In this document: positions 9,127-18,005 of the stretch, in pieces
Numbering within the stretch: the first letter of the stretch is position 1
Layout of the letters: the number at the start of each line of letters is the position of its first letter
Source of the DNA: Gemmatimonadaceae bacterium
GTDB taxonomy: Bacteria; Gemmatimonadota; Gemmatimonadetes; Gemmatimonadales; Gemmatimonadaceae
Direction: 5' to 3'
NCBI GenBank assembly: GCA_025929535.1
Contig: JAICLZ010000016.1
Location: 1-64,000 of the forward strand
DNA: 64,000 nt
The notes under the pieces: generated by a model
Database searches by the model: none
Seen by the model: the letters and a program-made list of their open reading frames with translations, nothing else
What the model was told of the DNA's origin: nothing
Translations under genes and position numbers: made by a program

Positions 9127-9522
9127 ATGAACAACAAGATGTTGAGGCTCGCGGTTGTGGCCGTAGGCGTGGTGGCCGCCGCCGCTTGCACCAAGAAGGA
9201 CAGTAACTCGATTACCGGGAGTACCGATTACACCTCGGTGCAGCTGGCATCCGATCCAGGCTCGTTCACGGTTCCCGTGGGCGATTCAGCCGAGTTCACG
9301 CCCACGGCAACCATCGAGCCGCAGGGTGTCGCGATTGCGAATGCTACGGCCAACATGACGTTCAGCTTCGCAGACCCGACCATCGCCGAGGTCAATGGCA
9401 GTGGCTTCGTGCAGGGTGACGCGGTAGGCTCCACGACGCTCACGATCACCTACACGGATGTGAACCACAACTTCACGACGACGACGCTCGACGTTCCCGT
9501 GACGGTGATCGCGGCTCCCTAG
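9127..9522 (+). CDS. Small lipoprotein with Ig-like (BIG2-type) domain
   Basis: 131 residues from ATG 9127, chosen because AGGAGCC lies 7-13 bp upstream; an in-frame GTG at 9121 is less likely. Lipobox AAAC. The rest is a single all-beta domain (VPVGDSAEFTPTAT, DPTIAEVNGSGFVQG, GSTTLTITYTD) resembling bacterial Ig-like group 2 folds. Third gene of the SusCD unit, 102 bp after susD, so it may be a surface accessory for the same substrate. No catalytic signature. Confidence 0.75.
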   Translation: MNNKMLRLAVVAVGVVAAAACTKKDSNSITGSTDYTSVQLASDPGSFTVPVGDSAEFTPTATIEPQGVAIANATANMTFSFADPTIAEVNGSGFVQGDAVGSTTLTITYTDVNHNFTTTTLDVPVTVIAAP

Positions 9523-9546
9523 CGGCATCGCGAACCAGATGTACGA

Positions 9547-9579
9547 CGCGCCCGATCGGAGAAATCCCGATCGGGCGCG
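9547..9579. terminator. Bidirectional hairpin terminator
   Basis: A perfect 13-bp stem: CGCGCCCGATCGG (9547-9559) pairs with CCGATCGGGCGCG (9567-9579) around a 7-nt loop. It lies between the convergent SusCD-lipoprotein unit and the M23 gene. The T-tract on the plus strand is weak (TTGTCCTT). Confidence 0.75.
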
Positions 9580-9607
9580 TTGTCCTTCGCCGCCTGCGCT
9601 TCCGAGC

Positions 9608-10504
9608 TCAGTCTGGAATCACGCCCTCGGGGAGCACGTACGTCAGCGGATCGACCACCTTTCCATTCACGTGGATCTCGTAGTGCACGTGCGGGCCCGT
9701 GGAGAGCCCCGTGCTGCCCACGTTGGCGATGAGCTGGCCGCGTTTCACGCGCTGGCCCGGGCGCACGAGCACCTTCGAGCAGTGCGCGTATTTCGTGATG
9801 ATGCCATCGCCATGGTCGATCTCGAGGACGTTGCCGTAGCCCGTCTCCCACGTCACGCGCTGCACGACTCCGCCCGCCGGCGCGACGATCGGGGCGCCCA
9901 TCGGCGCGCTCACGTCGATGCCCTCGTGCGGCCGCGCGTAGTGCAGGATGGGATGGAAGCGCGACAGGCTGAAGTTGCTCGAGAGCCATCCCGCGGTGGG
10001 CATGATCGACGGGATCCGCGCCATCCGTTCGGTGTTGTGCGCCAGCGTTCCCGACACCTCGGCGAAGCTCGCCGCGAGTGAGTTGGCGCGCTTGATCATC
10101 CCGTCGATGTCGCTCGTGCTGCTCACGGTCATCTCGCTCACGTGCCCGATGGAGAGAATGGCGCCGGAGCTGTCGCGGTGCTGCAGCGCCGAATCGCTCT
10201 CGAGGCCGGCCAAGAGGCGAATCTGTTGATCACGACGCGAGATCGCACGCAGCGTGTCATCGAGGCTGTCGAGACGTGCCTGCATGAGCGAGAGGTCGCC
10301 GCCCACCAGGCCGCGCTCGTCACTGTGCCGAAGCGTGAGCGCGACGTGACTGAGCGCGACGCCAACGCCCATCGCGGCGACGAGTCCCAGCGCGCTCGCG
10401 CCGATCGCGAGGCGTTTGATGAGTTTTTCGGAGAGCGAGAAGCTGCGGGGAGAGTCCGAGCCGTGCGGTACGACGAGAAAGGTCCAGCGGCGCTGAGGCG
10501 GCAT
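9608..10504 (-). CDS. Membrane-anchored M23 peptidase with coiled coil
   Basis: 298 residues. Cytoplasmic N-terminus (about 30 residues), one membrane helix (ASALGLVAAMGVGVALSHVAL), a helical, probably coiled-coil segment (about 75-160), then the LytM/M23 domain with HEGID (H-x3-D) and HVHYEIH (H-x-H). The layout matches divisome or elongasome endopeptidases and LytM factors such as MepM relatives. It is the last gene of the dnaE-accA-ricT-metG series, separated from metG by about 150 bp that may hold its own promoter. Confidence 0.85.
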   Translation of the reverse strand: MPPQRRWTFLVVPHGSDSPRSFSLSEKLIKRLAIGASALGLVAAMGVGVALSHVALTLRHSDERGLVGGDLSLMQARLDSLDDTLRAISRRDQQIRLLAGLESDSALQHRDSSGAILSIGHVSEMTVSSTSDIDGMIKRANSLAASFAEVSGTLAHNTERMARIPSIMPTAGWLSSNFSLSRFHPILHYARPHEGIDVSAPMGAPIVAPAGGVVQRVTWETGYGNVLEIDHGDGIITKYAHCSKVLVRPGQRVKRGQLIANVGSTGLSTGPHVHYEIHVNGKVVDPLTYVLPEGVIPD

Positions 10505-10656
10505 GCGGCTCTCCGAAAGGAACTGGCGGCTCTACCCGGAAAAGACTGTCAGCGAGGGGGTTCGGTCACGCTCGAGCAGCAACTTTTCGGGATAAATTCG
10601 ACTTGCGGCGCGCTGTCGACAAACCATTCTGTCGTAGTGACTTACGATGCAACGAA

Positions 10657-12189
10657 TTATGCCGCTGCCGGCGCCTCCCGGGGAAAGAGCGGCGCGCCTT
10701 TCGTCACCCTCCAGCCGCTGGGGTCCAGCCGTTCAAGCGCCGCGATTCGCTGATCCGCAACGGCGCCCGGGCCGCCGAGTTGCTCCCATACGGCCTGCGC
10801 CTTGGCAGGCATGAACGGCGCGAGGAGCACGGTCTCGATCGCGAGCTTGCGCGCGAGGGTCGCCAGGGTTTCGTCGAGCGCGGCAGCCGATCCAGCTTCG
10901 CGCGCGAGCTTCCAGGGCGCCTGCATCGTCACGTACTCGTTGGCGTTGTCCACGTTGTGAAAGACCGCCTCGAGTCCCCTGTGCAGCAAGTGGTCGTTCA
11001 TCGCATCCACGTAGTCCGCGATGTCTCGAAGGTCTTCCGCGTACGAGTCGTTGCGCTCGAGGCGCGGTACCACGCCCTCCCGATACTTCTCGATCATCGC
11101 GATCGCGCGGCTCGCGAGATTGCCGTAGCCGTTGGCGAGATCCGATGTGTAGCGCTCCTCGAAGCGCTCCCACGAGAAGTTGCCGTCCGTGTCGAACGGA
11201 ATCTCGCGCAGCAGAAAATATCGGAAGGCATCGGGGCCGAACTTGTCGATCGCCTCGCTCAGCTCGAGCTTCACGCCCGCGCTCTTGCTGAACCGCTCGC
11301 CGCCCAGATTCACGAATCCATGCGCCCAGATGCGCTCGGGAAGTTCGAGCTCCGCAGCCTTCAGCATCGCGGGCCAGATCACCGAGTGAAAGCGCGTGAT
11401 GTCCTTGCCGATCACGTGCAGCTGCGCAGGCCAGTGCTGCCGCGGCTCGACGCCCGGAAATCCCGTTGCGGTGAGATAGTTCGGCAGCGCGTCGAACCAC
11501 ACGTAGGTCGTCTGCACCTCGCCGTCGCTCGTGGGGCGGGGGAAGGGCACGCCCCAGGCGAGCCGTGCGCGGCTCGCCGACACGTCGTCCAGCCCCTGCT
11601 CGAGGAGGCTCAGGATCTCGTTGCGCCGAGAGGCCGGCTGCAGAAAGTCCGGATGCGCTTCGAAGTGCGCACGAAGAAAATCGCGGTACCTGCTCAGCCG
11701 GAAGAACCAGTTGCGCTCCTCCACCCACTCGAGCACGCGCGTCGGGTGCAGCACGCAGCGGCCATCGATGATCTCGTTGTCCTGCTTGAACGACTCGCAG
11801 CCGACACAGTAGTACCCCTCGTACGATTTCTCGTAGAAGTCGCCAGGGCTCTTCTCGAAGATGCGCTCGATCAGCGCCTGCACGCCCTGCTTGTGCGCGG
11901 GTGCAGTCGTGCGAATGAACTGATCGTTCGAGATGCCGAGGCGGCGCCACATCGCCTGAAAGATCTCGGCGACCTCGTCCACGAGCACCTGCGGAGCGAG
12001 TCCGCGATCCGCCGCGGTCTGCGCGACCTTCTGGCCATGCTCGTCCATCCCGATGAGGAACCACACCCGTTCGCCGAGCATGCGGTGATACCGGGCAATG
12101 ACATCCGCGCCGATCTTTTCGAATGCGTGGCCCAGATGTGGATCGCCGTTGGCGTAATCGATCGCGGTGGTGAGGTAGTACTCCGCCAC
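10657..12189 (-). CDS. metG: Methionyl-tRNA synthetase
   Basis: 510 residues from the GTG at 12189, one base after the stop of the preceding gene. It charges initiator and elongator tRNA-Met. Class I signatures: HLGH (HIGH) near residue 19 and RFSKS (KMSKS) near 302. The zinc knuckle is the single type, CVGC followed by CVLH, like Thermus-type enzymes rather than the four-cysteine E. coli type. No C-terminal Trbp111/EMAP-like domain is present. Cotranscribed with the ricT-like gene. Confidence 0.96.
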   Translation of the reverse strand: MAEYYLTTAIDYANGDPHLGHAFEKIGADVIARYHRMLGERVWFLIGMDEHGQKVAQTAADRGLAPQVLVDEVAEIFQAMWRRLGISNDQFIRTTAPAHKQGVQALIERIFEKSPGDFYEKSYEGYYCVGCESFKQDNEIIDGRCVLHPTRVLEWVEERNWFFRLSRYRDFLRAHFEAHPDFLQPASRRNEILSLLEQGLDDVSASRARLAWGVPFPRPTSDGEVQTTYVWFDALPNYLTATGFPGVEPRQHWPAQLHVIGKDITRFHSVIWPAMLKAAELELPERIWAHGFVNLGGERFSKSAGVKLELSEAIDKFGPDAFRYFLLREIPFDTDGNFSWERFEERYTSDLANGYGNLASRAIAMIEKYREGVVPRLERNDSYAEDLRDIADYVDAMNDHLLHRGLEAVFHNVDNANEYVTMQAPWKLAREAGSAAALDETLATLARKLAIETVLLAPFMPAKAQAVWEQLGGPGAVADQRIAALERLDPSGWRVTKGAPLFPREAPAAA

Positions 12190-12190
12190 G

Positions 12191-13288
12191 CTATTCGCCT
12201 TCCGGCGCGGCCGGCGGGCTCTCGCCTCCGGCCCGGCCACGCCGCCCGCCGCGGCGGCCGCGGCGGCGGTGCGGCCGCCGATCGGTTGCTTCGGCCGCAG
12301 GAGTCTCGCCGGGGAGCGGCGTGAGCGTACGCTGCGCGGCTGGCGTGGCGCTCGCGCTCGCGCGCGCGGGCGCCTCCTCCTCGAGCACGGTCTCCGTTGC
12401 CGCCTCGGCCACCGCCGGCTCGTCCTCGTGCTCCTCGACCACGCTCGCGCGCTGCTCGAGCTCCTGCTTCAGCTCCGCGAGCGGCACCACGCGCGTGTCG
12501 CCCTCGGGACCGCGCAGCGTGACGCGATCGCCGAAGATGTCGTTCGCCAGCACCTTCTCCTCACCCAGCGACGTGACGAGGATGCGCCCCTCCTTGGGAA
12601 AGCGCTTGCGGCTCTGCACGTAGTAGTCGTGCTCGTAGCGCAGGCAGCACATGAGCCGCCCGCACGCGCCCGAGATCTGACTCGGGTTGAGTGAGAGATG
12701 CTGGTCCTTCGCCACCTGCAGATTCACCGGGCGCAGCTCCGGCAGCCACGACGCCGAGCAGTACTCGCGGCCGCAGCGGCCGATGCCGCCGAGCCGCTTG
12801 GCCTCGTCGCGCACGCCGATCTGCTTCAACTCGATGCGCGTGCGAAAGGCTGCCGCGAGATCGCGCACGAGCGCGCGAAAGTCGACGCGCTTCTCCGCCG
12901 TGAAGTACAGGGTGAGCTTCTTGCGATCCCACTGCCACTCGGCGTCGGACACCTTCATCACCAGCGCGTGCGCCTTCACGCGCTCCGACGCCTTGCGGCG
13001 GGCGATCTCATCTTCCTCGGGGAGCTCGTTCGCGCGGCGCTCATCCTCGGGCGTCGCCGCGCGGAGCACCTTGCGCTCGGGCGCGGCAGTGCCGCAGCCG
13101 TGCGCGCAGCCACCGCACCGCGTGGCCGCGTGCTCGCCGATCGCGTGCACGCGACCGAAATCCTCCCCGCGTTCCACCTCGACGATCACGGGCGATGCCA
13201 CGCGCGGAGGGTCCTCGCCGTCCCAGAGGAAGAACTCCTTGCGCTTGCCCTTGAACGCGACTTCGACGAGATGCGGAGCCACGGTCAC
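12191..13288 (-). CDS. PSP1-domain protein (RicT/YaaT-like) with RG-rich tail
   Basis: 365 residues from a GTG that overlaps the accA stop by 4 bp. The PSP1 core spans about 100-250: KKLTLYFTAEKRVDFRALVRDL, GGIGRCGREYC, KDQHLSLNPSQISG and CGRLMCCLRYEH. These match B. subtilis RicT, an iron-sulfur-binding partner in the complex that steers RNase Y. An extra cysteine cluster (CGGCAHGCG) lies earlier. The last 100 residues are acidic and then Arg/Gly-rich (HRRRGRRGGRRGR), suggesting RNA contact. Next to metG and dnaE, so the link may be to core information processing. Confidence 0.85.
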   Translation of the reverse strand: MTVAPHLVEVAFKGKRKEFFLWDGEDPPRVASPVIVEVERGEDFGRVHAIGEHAATRCGGCAHGCGTAAPERKVLRAATPEDERRANELPEEDEIARRKASERVKAHALVMKVSDAEWQWDRKKLTLYFTAEKRVDFRALVRDLAAAFRTRIELKQIGVRDEAKRLGGIGRCGREYCSASWLPELRPVNLQVAKDQHLSLNPSQISGACGRLMCCLRYEHDYYVQSRKRFPKEGRILVTSLGEEKVLANDIFGDRVTLRGPEGDTRVVPLAELKQELEQRASVVEEHEDEPAVAEAATETVLEEEAPARASASATPAAQRTLTPLPGETPAAEATDRRPHRRRGRRGGRRGRAGGESPPAAPEGE

Positions 13289-14250
13289 TCCGTGAACTCG
13301 CCCATCGACAGGAACTTCTCCCGCCGCCTGCGCACGAGCTTCTCCGGGCGGAAGCGTCGCAGCTCCTCCAGGTTGCGAACGAGCGCCTCCTGCAGCGCGC
13401 GCGCGGACGCCTCGTGGTTGACGTGCGCGCCGCCCACAGGCTCCGGCACGATCTCGTCGATCACGCCGAGCTCCATCAGCTCCGGTGCGGTGATGCGCAG
13501 CGCCTTCGCGGCGCGCTCCTTCATCTCGTTGCTCTTGCCATCCTTCCAGAGTATCGCCGCGCATCCCTCCACGGTGATCACGGAATAGACCGCGTTCTCG
13601 AGCATGAGCACGCGATCGGCGACACCGAGCGCGAGCGCGCCACCGGATCCGCCCTCGCCGATGATCGTCGCGACGACCGGAACCTCCAGGCGGCTCATCT
13701 CGAACAGATTGCGCGCGATCGCCTCGGACTGGCCCCGCTCCTCGGCGCCCAGTCCCGCCCATGCGCCCGGGGTATCGATGAGCGTGATCACCGGTACGTG
13801 GTACTTCTCCGCGAGCTTCATGAGTCGCAGCGCCTTCCGGTAGCCCTCCGGATGCGGCATGCCGAAGTTGCGCTTGAGATTCTCCTTCGTGTCGCGGCCG
13901 CGCTGATGTCCGATCACCATCACCGACTCACCATCGAGGCGCGCCCATCCGCCCACGATGGCCGCGTCGTCGCGATAGAGGCGATCGCCGTGCAGCTCGA
14001 TGAAATCCGTGAAGGCGAGCTGCAGGTAGTCGAGCGTGAACGGCCGGCGCGCGTTGCGCGCGACCTGCACGCGCTGCAGCGGCGTGAGGCTCGTGTACAC
14101 GGTGCGCCGGAGCTCGTCCAGCTTGCGCTCGAGCGGCACGATCTCGTCCTCCATGCTGAGCTGGCGCCGCTCCGCCGTGCGCCTCAGCTCATCGATCTGC
14201 CTCTCCAGCTCGACGATCGGCTTCTCGAACTCCATTATCGACGTGCTCAT
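13285..14250 (-). CDS. accA: Acetyl-CoA carboxylase carboxyltransferase, alpha subunit
   Basis: 321 residues, the usual length. With AccD it moves the carboxyl group from biotin to acetyl-CoA, the first step of fatty acid synthesis. An N-terminal helical segment (LERQIDELRR...) precedes the crotonase-like domain with the conserved GHQRGRDTKENLKRNFGMPHPEGY, TLIDTPGAWAGLGAEERGQ and VATIIGEGGSGGALALGVADR stretches. It lies 3 bp after dnaE and overlaps the ricT-like start. No accD is in the window. Confidence 0.97.
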   Translation of the reverse strand: MSTSIMEFEKPIVELERQIDELRRTAERRQLSMEDEIVPLERKLDELRRTVYTSLTPLQRVQVARNARRPFTLDYLQLAFTDFIELHGDRLYRDDAAIVGGWARLDGESVMVIGHQRGRDTKENLKRNFGMPHPEGYRKALRLMKLAEKYHVPVITLIDTPGAWAGLGAEERGQSEAIARNLFEMSRLEVPVVATIIGEGGSGGALALGVADRVLMLENAVYSVITVEGCAAILWKDGKSNEMKERAAKALRITAPELMELGVIDEIVPEPVGGAHVNHEASARALQEALVRNLEELRRFRPEKLVRRRREKFLSMGEFTE

Positions 14251-14253
14251 GCA

Positions 14254-17200
14254 TCAGCTCCCGCGGACGAGTCGTACGCGCTCGGTGCCGAGCAGGGCGC
14301 GCAAATCGTGGAGCGCGGCATTGGTCACCGCGATCCTGAGCGAGCGCGAACGCAATCTCGCGCTGCTTCCGTTCCCATCGTTCCATCTGAGCTCGATCGG
14401 CGCCGAGCCCGCGTGTGCGTCCACCATCTCACGGACATCGTGCAGCACGTCCGCCGTGACGGGCGCGCCCGCGGCAAGCTCGATCGAAACGGCGACGTTT
14501 CCAGTGGCGCGAAGCTCCGCGAACGGCGTGACCGATTCGACGATGAAGGTTGGATTGTCCACCTCCTGGTCACGCTTGGAGTAGCCCCCCTTTAAGAGTA
14601 CGGGGACATCGGGCTTGATGCGATCTCCCAAAAGCGCCCACGCCTCCGGAAACACGAGCACCTCTGAAGATCCGGAGAAATCCTCCACTGTCAACCGTGC
14701 GAACTCCGAGCCGCTCCGTTTGCTGACCTGCCGCTTGATGGCGGTGACGACCACGCCAAGAAACATTGGTGTCTCCACCCACTTCCCGAGCGACGACACG
14801 CTGTGCGTGGCGAAGATCTCGACCTCGGTGCGAAACGGCTCCAGCGGGTGCCCGGAGATGTAGAAGCCGAGAATCTCCTTTTCCTTCGCGAGCCGCTCGC
14901 TGTCGCTCCATGCGGAAATGTTGGGCAGCGATCGCGAGAGCTGAGGTCGCGGAGCTTCGTCCGCGTTGGCGAGACCGAAGAGCGAGCCCTGGCCGCTCGC
15001 GGCCTCGTCCTGCTTGAGTCCCGCCTCCTGCAGCGCCGCGTCGAGCGCGGAGAGAAACTGCGCGCGGTGCCCGCCGAGCGAGTCCAGCGCGCCCGAGGCG
15101 ATGAGCGCCTCGAAGACGCGCTTGTTGCAGAGCCGAAGATCGACACGCTCGCACAGATCGAAGAGCGACGTGAACGGCGCGTCGGCGCGCGCGGCGAGGA
15201 TCGAGTCGATCGCCGCGTGGCCGACGTTGCGAATCGCGCCGAGGCCGAAGCGCACGCGCTTGTCGCCAATCACGGTGAACTTGTAGCCCGACTCGTTCAC
15301 ATCGGGCGGCAGCACCTCGATCCCGAGCTCGCGCGCCTCGTTGATGTACTTGACCACCGAGTCCGCGTCGCCGATCTGCGACGACAGGAGCGCCGCCATG
15401 AACTCGGCGGGGTAATGCGTCTTGAGCCACGCGGTGTGATACGAGAGGATCGAGTAGGCGACCGAGTGCGACTTGTTGAAGCCGTAGCGGCCGAACGTCT
15501 TGATCTGCCCGGCGATCTCGTGGATGACCGCGGGCGCGTGGCCGCGCGCGATCGCCTTGCTCGAGAACTTCGTGAGCTCCGCCTCGATGAGCGCCGCATC
15601 CTTTTTGCCGACCGCCTTCCTGAGCACGTCGGCTTCGGCGAGCGAGATCCCGGCCAGGAGCTGCGCGATCCGCATCACCTGCTCCTGATAGGTGATCACG
15701 CCGTACGTGGGCGCGAGCACGTCGGCGAGCTCGGGGAGCGGGTACGTCACCGCCTCCTCGCCGCGCTTGCGCGCGATGTACACGCGATGCATGCCGGCGT
15801 CGAGCGGGCCCGGGCGCATCAACGCATTGGAGGCGACGAGATCGTCGAAGCGATCGCAGCGCATGCTCTTGAGCATGTCCGTGGCGAGCGCGGACTCGAA
15901 CTGGAACACGCCGGCGGTGCGGCCCGCGCGAAGCTGCCGGTACGTCTCGGGATCATCCAGCGGCAGCTCGTCGAGATTCGGCCGCGTGCCGGTGGCCTGC
16001 TCGATGAGACCGAGCGCGTCGTGGATGATCGTGAGCGTGGTGAGACCGAGGAAGTCCATCTTGAGCATCCCGGTCTTCTCGAGCGCGTTCATGTCGTACT
16101 GCGTGACGACGATCGATTCGTCGTCGCGCGAGCCGCCCGCGCCCTTGGAGCTTTGCGTGCACACCGGCACGTACTCATCGAGCGGACCCGGTGCGATCAC
16201 GATGCCGGCGGCGTGGACGCCAGCGTGGCGCGAAAGTCCCTCGAGCGCGATCGCGTAGTCGAGCAGCTGCCTGTAGCGCTGGTCGTTGCGGTAGAGCTGC
16301 TTCACCTCCGCGATCTGTGACGTGGCTTCCTTCACCGTCAGCGAGAAGTTCGGCTGGTTCGGGATGAGCTTCGCGAGCGAATCGGTTTCGGCGGGGCTGA
16401 AGCCGAGCACGCGACCGACGTCCTTGATCACGGCACGCGACTTCATCGTGCCGAAGGTGATGATCTGTCCCACGGACTCGCGGCCGTACTTCTGGCGCAC
16501 GTACTCGATCACCTCGCCGCGGCGCTCGAAGCAGAAGTCGACGTCGATGTCGGGCATCGAGACGCGCTCGGGATTCAGAAAGCGCTCGAAGAGGAGATCG
16601 AACTCGAGCGGACAGACATCGGTGATGCGCAGCGCGTAGGCGACGAGCGAGCCGGCGGCCGAGCCGCGGCCGGGACCCACGGGGATGCCCCGGTCGCGCG
16701 CCGCCTTGATGAAGTCGTAGGTGATCAGGAAGTAGCCGGCGTACCCCGTCTTCGTGATGACCCCGAGCTCGTAGTCGAGGCGCTCGCGCACGTTGGCCGG
16801 CAGCGGATCGCCGTAGCGCATGCGCGCGCCCTCTTCCGCCAGGCGCACGAGCAGCTCGTTCTCGGTTTCCACGCCGGACGGCAGCGGGAACGAGGGAACG
16901 TGATACGTCTTGGAGAACGGGACCGCGATCTCGTCGGCGATCCTGAGCGTGTTCTCGAGAACATCGGGGCGTCCCGGGAAGCGGGCGGCGATCTCCGGGG
17001 CGCTCTTGAAGTACAGGCCATTGTCGTAGCGCATGCGATCGTGATCGCTGCGGTCCTTCCCGAGACCGATGCAGAGCAGCACATCGTGCGCGTCGTGATC
17101 GGTGTCGCGGAGAAAGTGCGCGTCGTTCGTCGCGATCACCGGGATGCCCGTCTCGGTCGCAAGGTCGAGAACGAGGGCGTTGAGCTTCGACTGGATGCCG

Positions 17201-17742
17201 CCGGAGTCGTGCGCCTGGACCTCGAGATAGTAGCGGTCCGGAAAGGTGCCCGCGTACCAGTGCGCGACGCCCCTCGCTTCCTCGAGGCGCCCCTCCAGCA
17301 GGTGCGTCGCGATCTCGCCGGCGATGCAGGCGGAGGAGACGATCAGCCCTTCGGAGTACTTGGCGAGGAGCTCGCGGTCCACGCGAGGCTTGGTGTAGAA
17401 GCCCTCGGTGTAGGCGAGCGAGGAAAGCTTTACGAGATTTTTATAGCCGATCGCGTCTCTCGCGAGTAATACGAGATGGTAATACGGCTTGCCACCATTC
17501 CGGGGGCGAGAGCGCTCGCGTCGATCTCCGGGGGAGACGTAGGCCTCCATGCCGATGATCGGCTTGATTCCTGCTTTCTTCGCCTTCTCCTGGAAGTCCC
17601 AGGCGCCGTGAAGATTTCCGTGATCGGTGATTGCCAGGGCAGGCTGCTCGAGCTCCTGCGCGCGGCTGATCAGATCGCCAATGCGATTGGCACCGTCGAG
17701 CAGCGAATATTCGGAATGGCAATGGAGATGGACGAATGACAT
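14254..17742 (-). CDS. dnaE: DNA polymerase III alpha subunit
   Basis: 1162 residues from the ATG at 17742 (MSFVHLHCHSEYSLLDG), the typical DnaE start. An N-terminal PHP domain (HLHCH, DHGNLHG) precedes the C-family polymerase core with GPGRGSAAGSLVAYAL and the catalytic PDIDVDF. The tandem HhH region (RYGFNKSHSVAYSILSYHTAW), an OB fold and a C-terminal tau-binding segment follow. It makes the leading and lagging strands of the chromosome. First gene of a five-gene minus-strand run; the dnaE-accA order is also known from E. coli. Confidence 0.97.
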   Translation of the reverse strand: MSFVHLHCHSEYSLLDGANRIGDLISRAQELEQPALAITDHGNLHGAWDFQEKAKKAGIKPIIGMEAYVSPGDRRERSRPRNGGKPYYHLVLLARDAIGYKNLVKLSSLAYTEGFYTKPRVDRELLAKYSEGLIVSSACIAGEIATHLLEGRLEEARGVAHWYAGTFPDRYYLEVQAHDSGGIQSKLNALVLDLATETGIPVIATNDAHFLRDTDHDAHDVLLCIGLGKDRSDHDRMRYDNGLYFKSAPEIAARFPGRPDVLENTLRIADEIAVPFSKTYHVPSFPLPSGVETENELLVRLAEEGARMRYGDPLPANVRERLDYELGVITKTGYAGYFLITYDFIKAARDRGIPVGPGRGSAAGSLVAYALRITDVCPLEFDLLFERFLNPERVSMPDIDVDFCFERRGEVIEYVRQKYGRESVGQIITFGTMKSRAVIKDVGRVLGFSPAETDSLAKLIPNQPNFSLTVKEATSQIAEVKQLYRNDQRYRQLLDYAIALEGLSRHAGVHAAGIVIAPGPLDEYVPVCTQSSKGAGGSRDDESIVVTQYDMNALEKTGMLKMDFLGLTTLTIIHDALGLIEQATGTRPNLDELPLDDPETYRQLRAGRTAGVFQFESALATDMLKSMRCDRFDDLVASNALMRPGPLDAGMHRVYIARKRGEEAVTYPLPELADVLAPTYGVITYQEQVMRIAQLLAGISLAEADVLRKAVGKKDAALIEAELTKFSSKAIARGHAPAVIHEIAGQIKTFGRYGFNKSHSVAYSILSYHTAWLKTHYPAEFMAALLSSQIGDADSVVKYINEARELGIEVLPPDVNESGYKFTVIGDKRVRFGLGAIRNVGHAAIDSILAARADAPFTSLFDLCERVDLRLCNKRVFEALIASGALDSLGGHRAQFLSALDAALQEAGLKQDEAASGQGSLFGLANADEAPRPQLSRSLPNISAWSDSERLAKEKEILGFYISGHPLEPFRTEVEIFATHSVSSLGKWVETPMFLGVVVTAIKRQVSKRSGSEFARLTVEDFSGSSEVLVFPEAWALLGDRIKPDVPVLLKGGYSKRDQEVDNPTFIVESVTPFAELRATGNVAVSIELAAGAPVTADVLHDVREMVDAHAGSAPIELRWNDGNGSSARLRSRSLRIAVTNAALHDLRALLGTERVRLVRGS

Positions 17743-18005
17743 CAGGCGCCGAAAGGGGCAGAGCAACGCATCGCTCGGGAGGCACACGCGAGGCTCGAGG
17801 CGGAGCTTTCGCGCTCGCAAAGGTGCTGCGAGCATCTACCACGAATATTATGCTGCCGGGGACATTCTGCCTATTGTTCCCGCCGGCGCTGGCCTAAAAT
17901 TCGATAGGAACGCCTAGGAACCATCCTGGCGCTGTAGAATAACACCTGTTTCCGATCCGCCCGTGGGGAGAGACGCGCTCCCGGGCTCCTCTTTTCGTGA
18001 AGCCC
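17743..18005. promoter_or_regulatory. Divergent intergenic region between dnaE and the M30-like protease gene
   Basis: 263 bp without a gene; promoters for both neighbours are expected here. Candidate -10 boxes on the plus strand are TAAAAT (near 17894) and TAGAAT (near 17935), neither with a clean -35. An AT-rich patch near 17840 (GAATATTATG) may serve dnaE. Confidence 0.3.

Noticed and set aside
17744-17835. Longer dnaE N-terminus
   Set aside because: PHP domain begins at MSFVHLHCHSEYS; the extension has no homology-like features.
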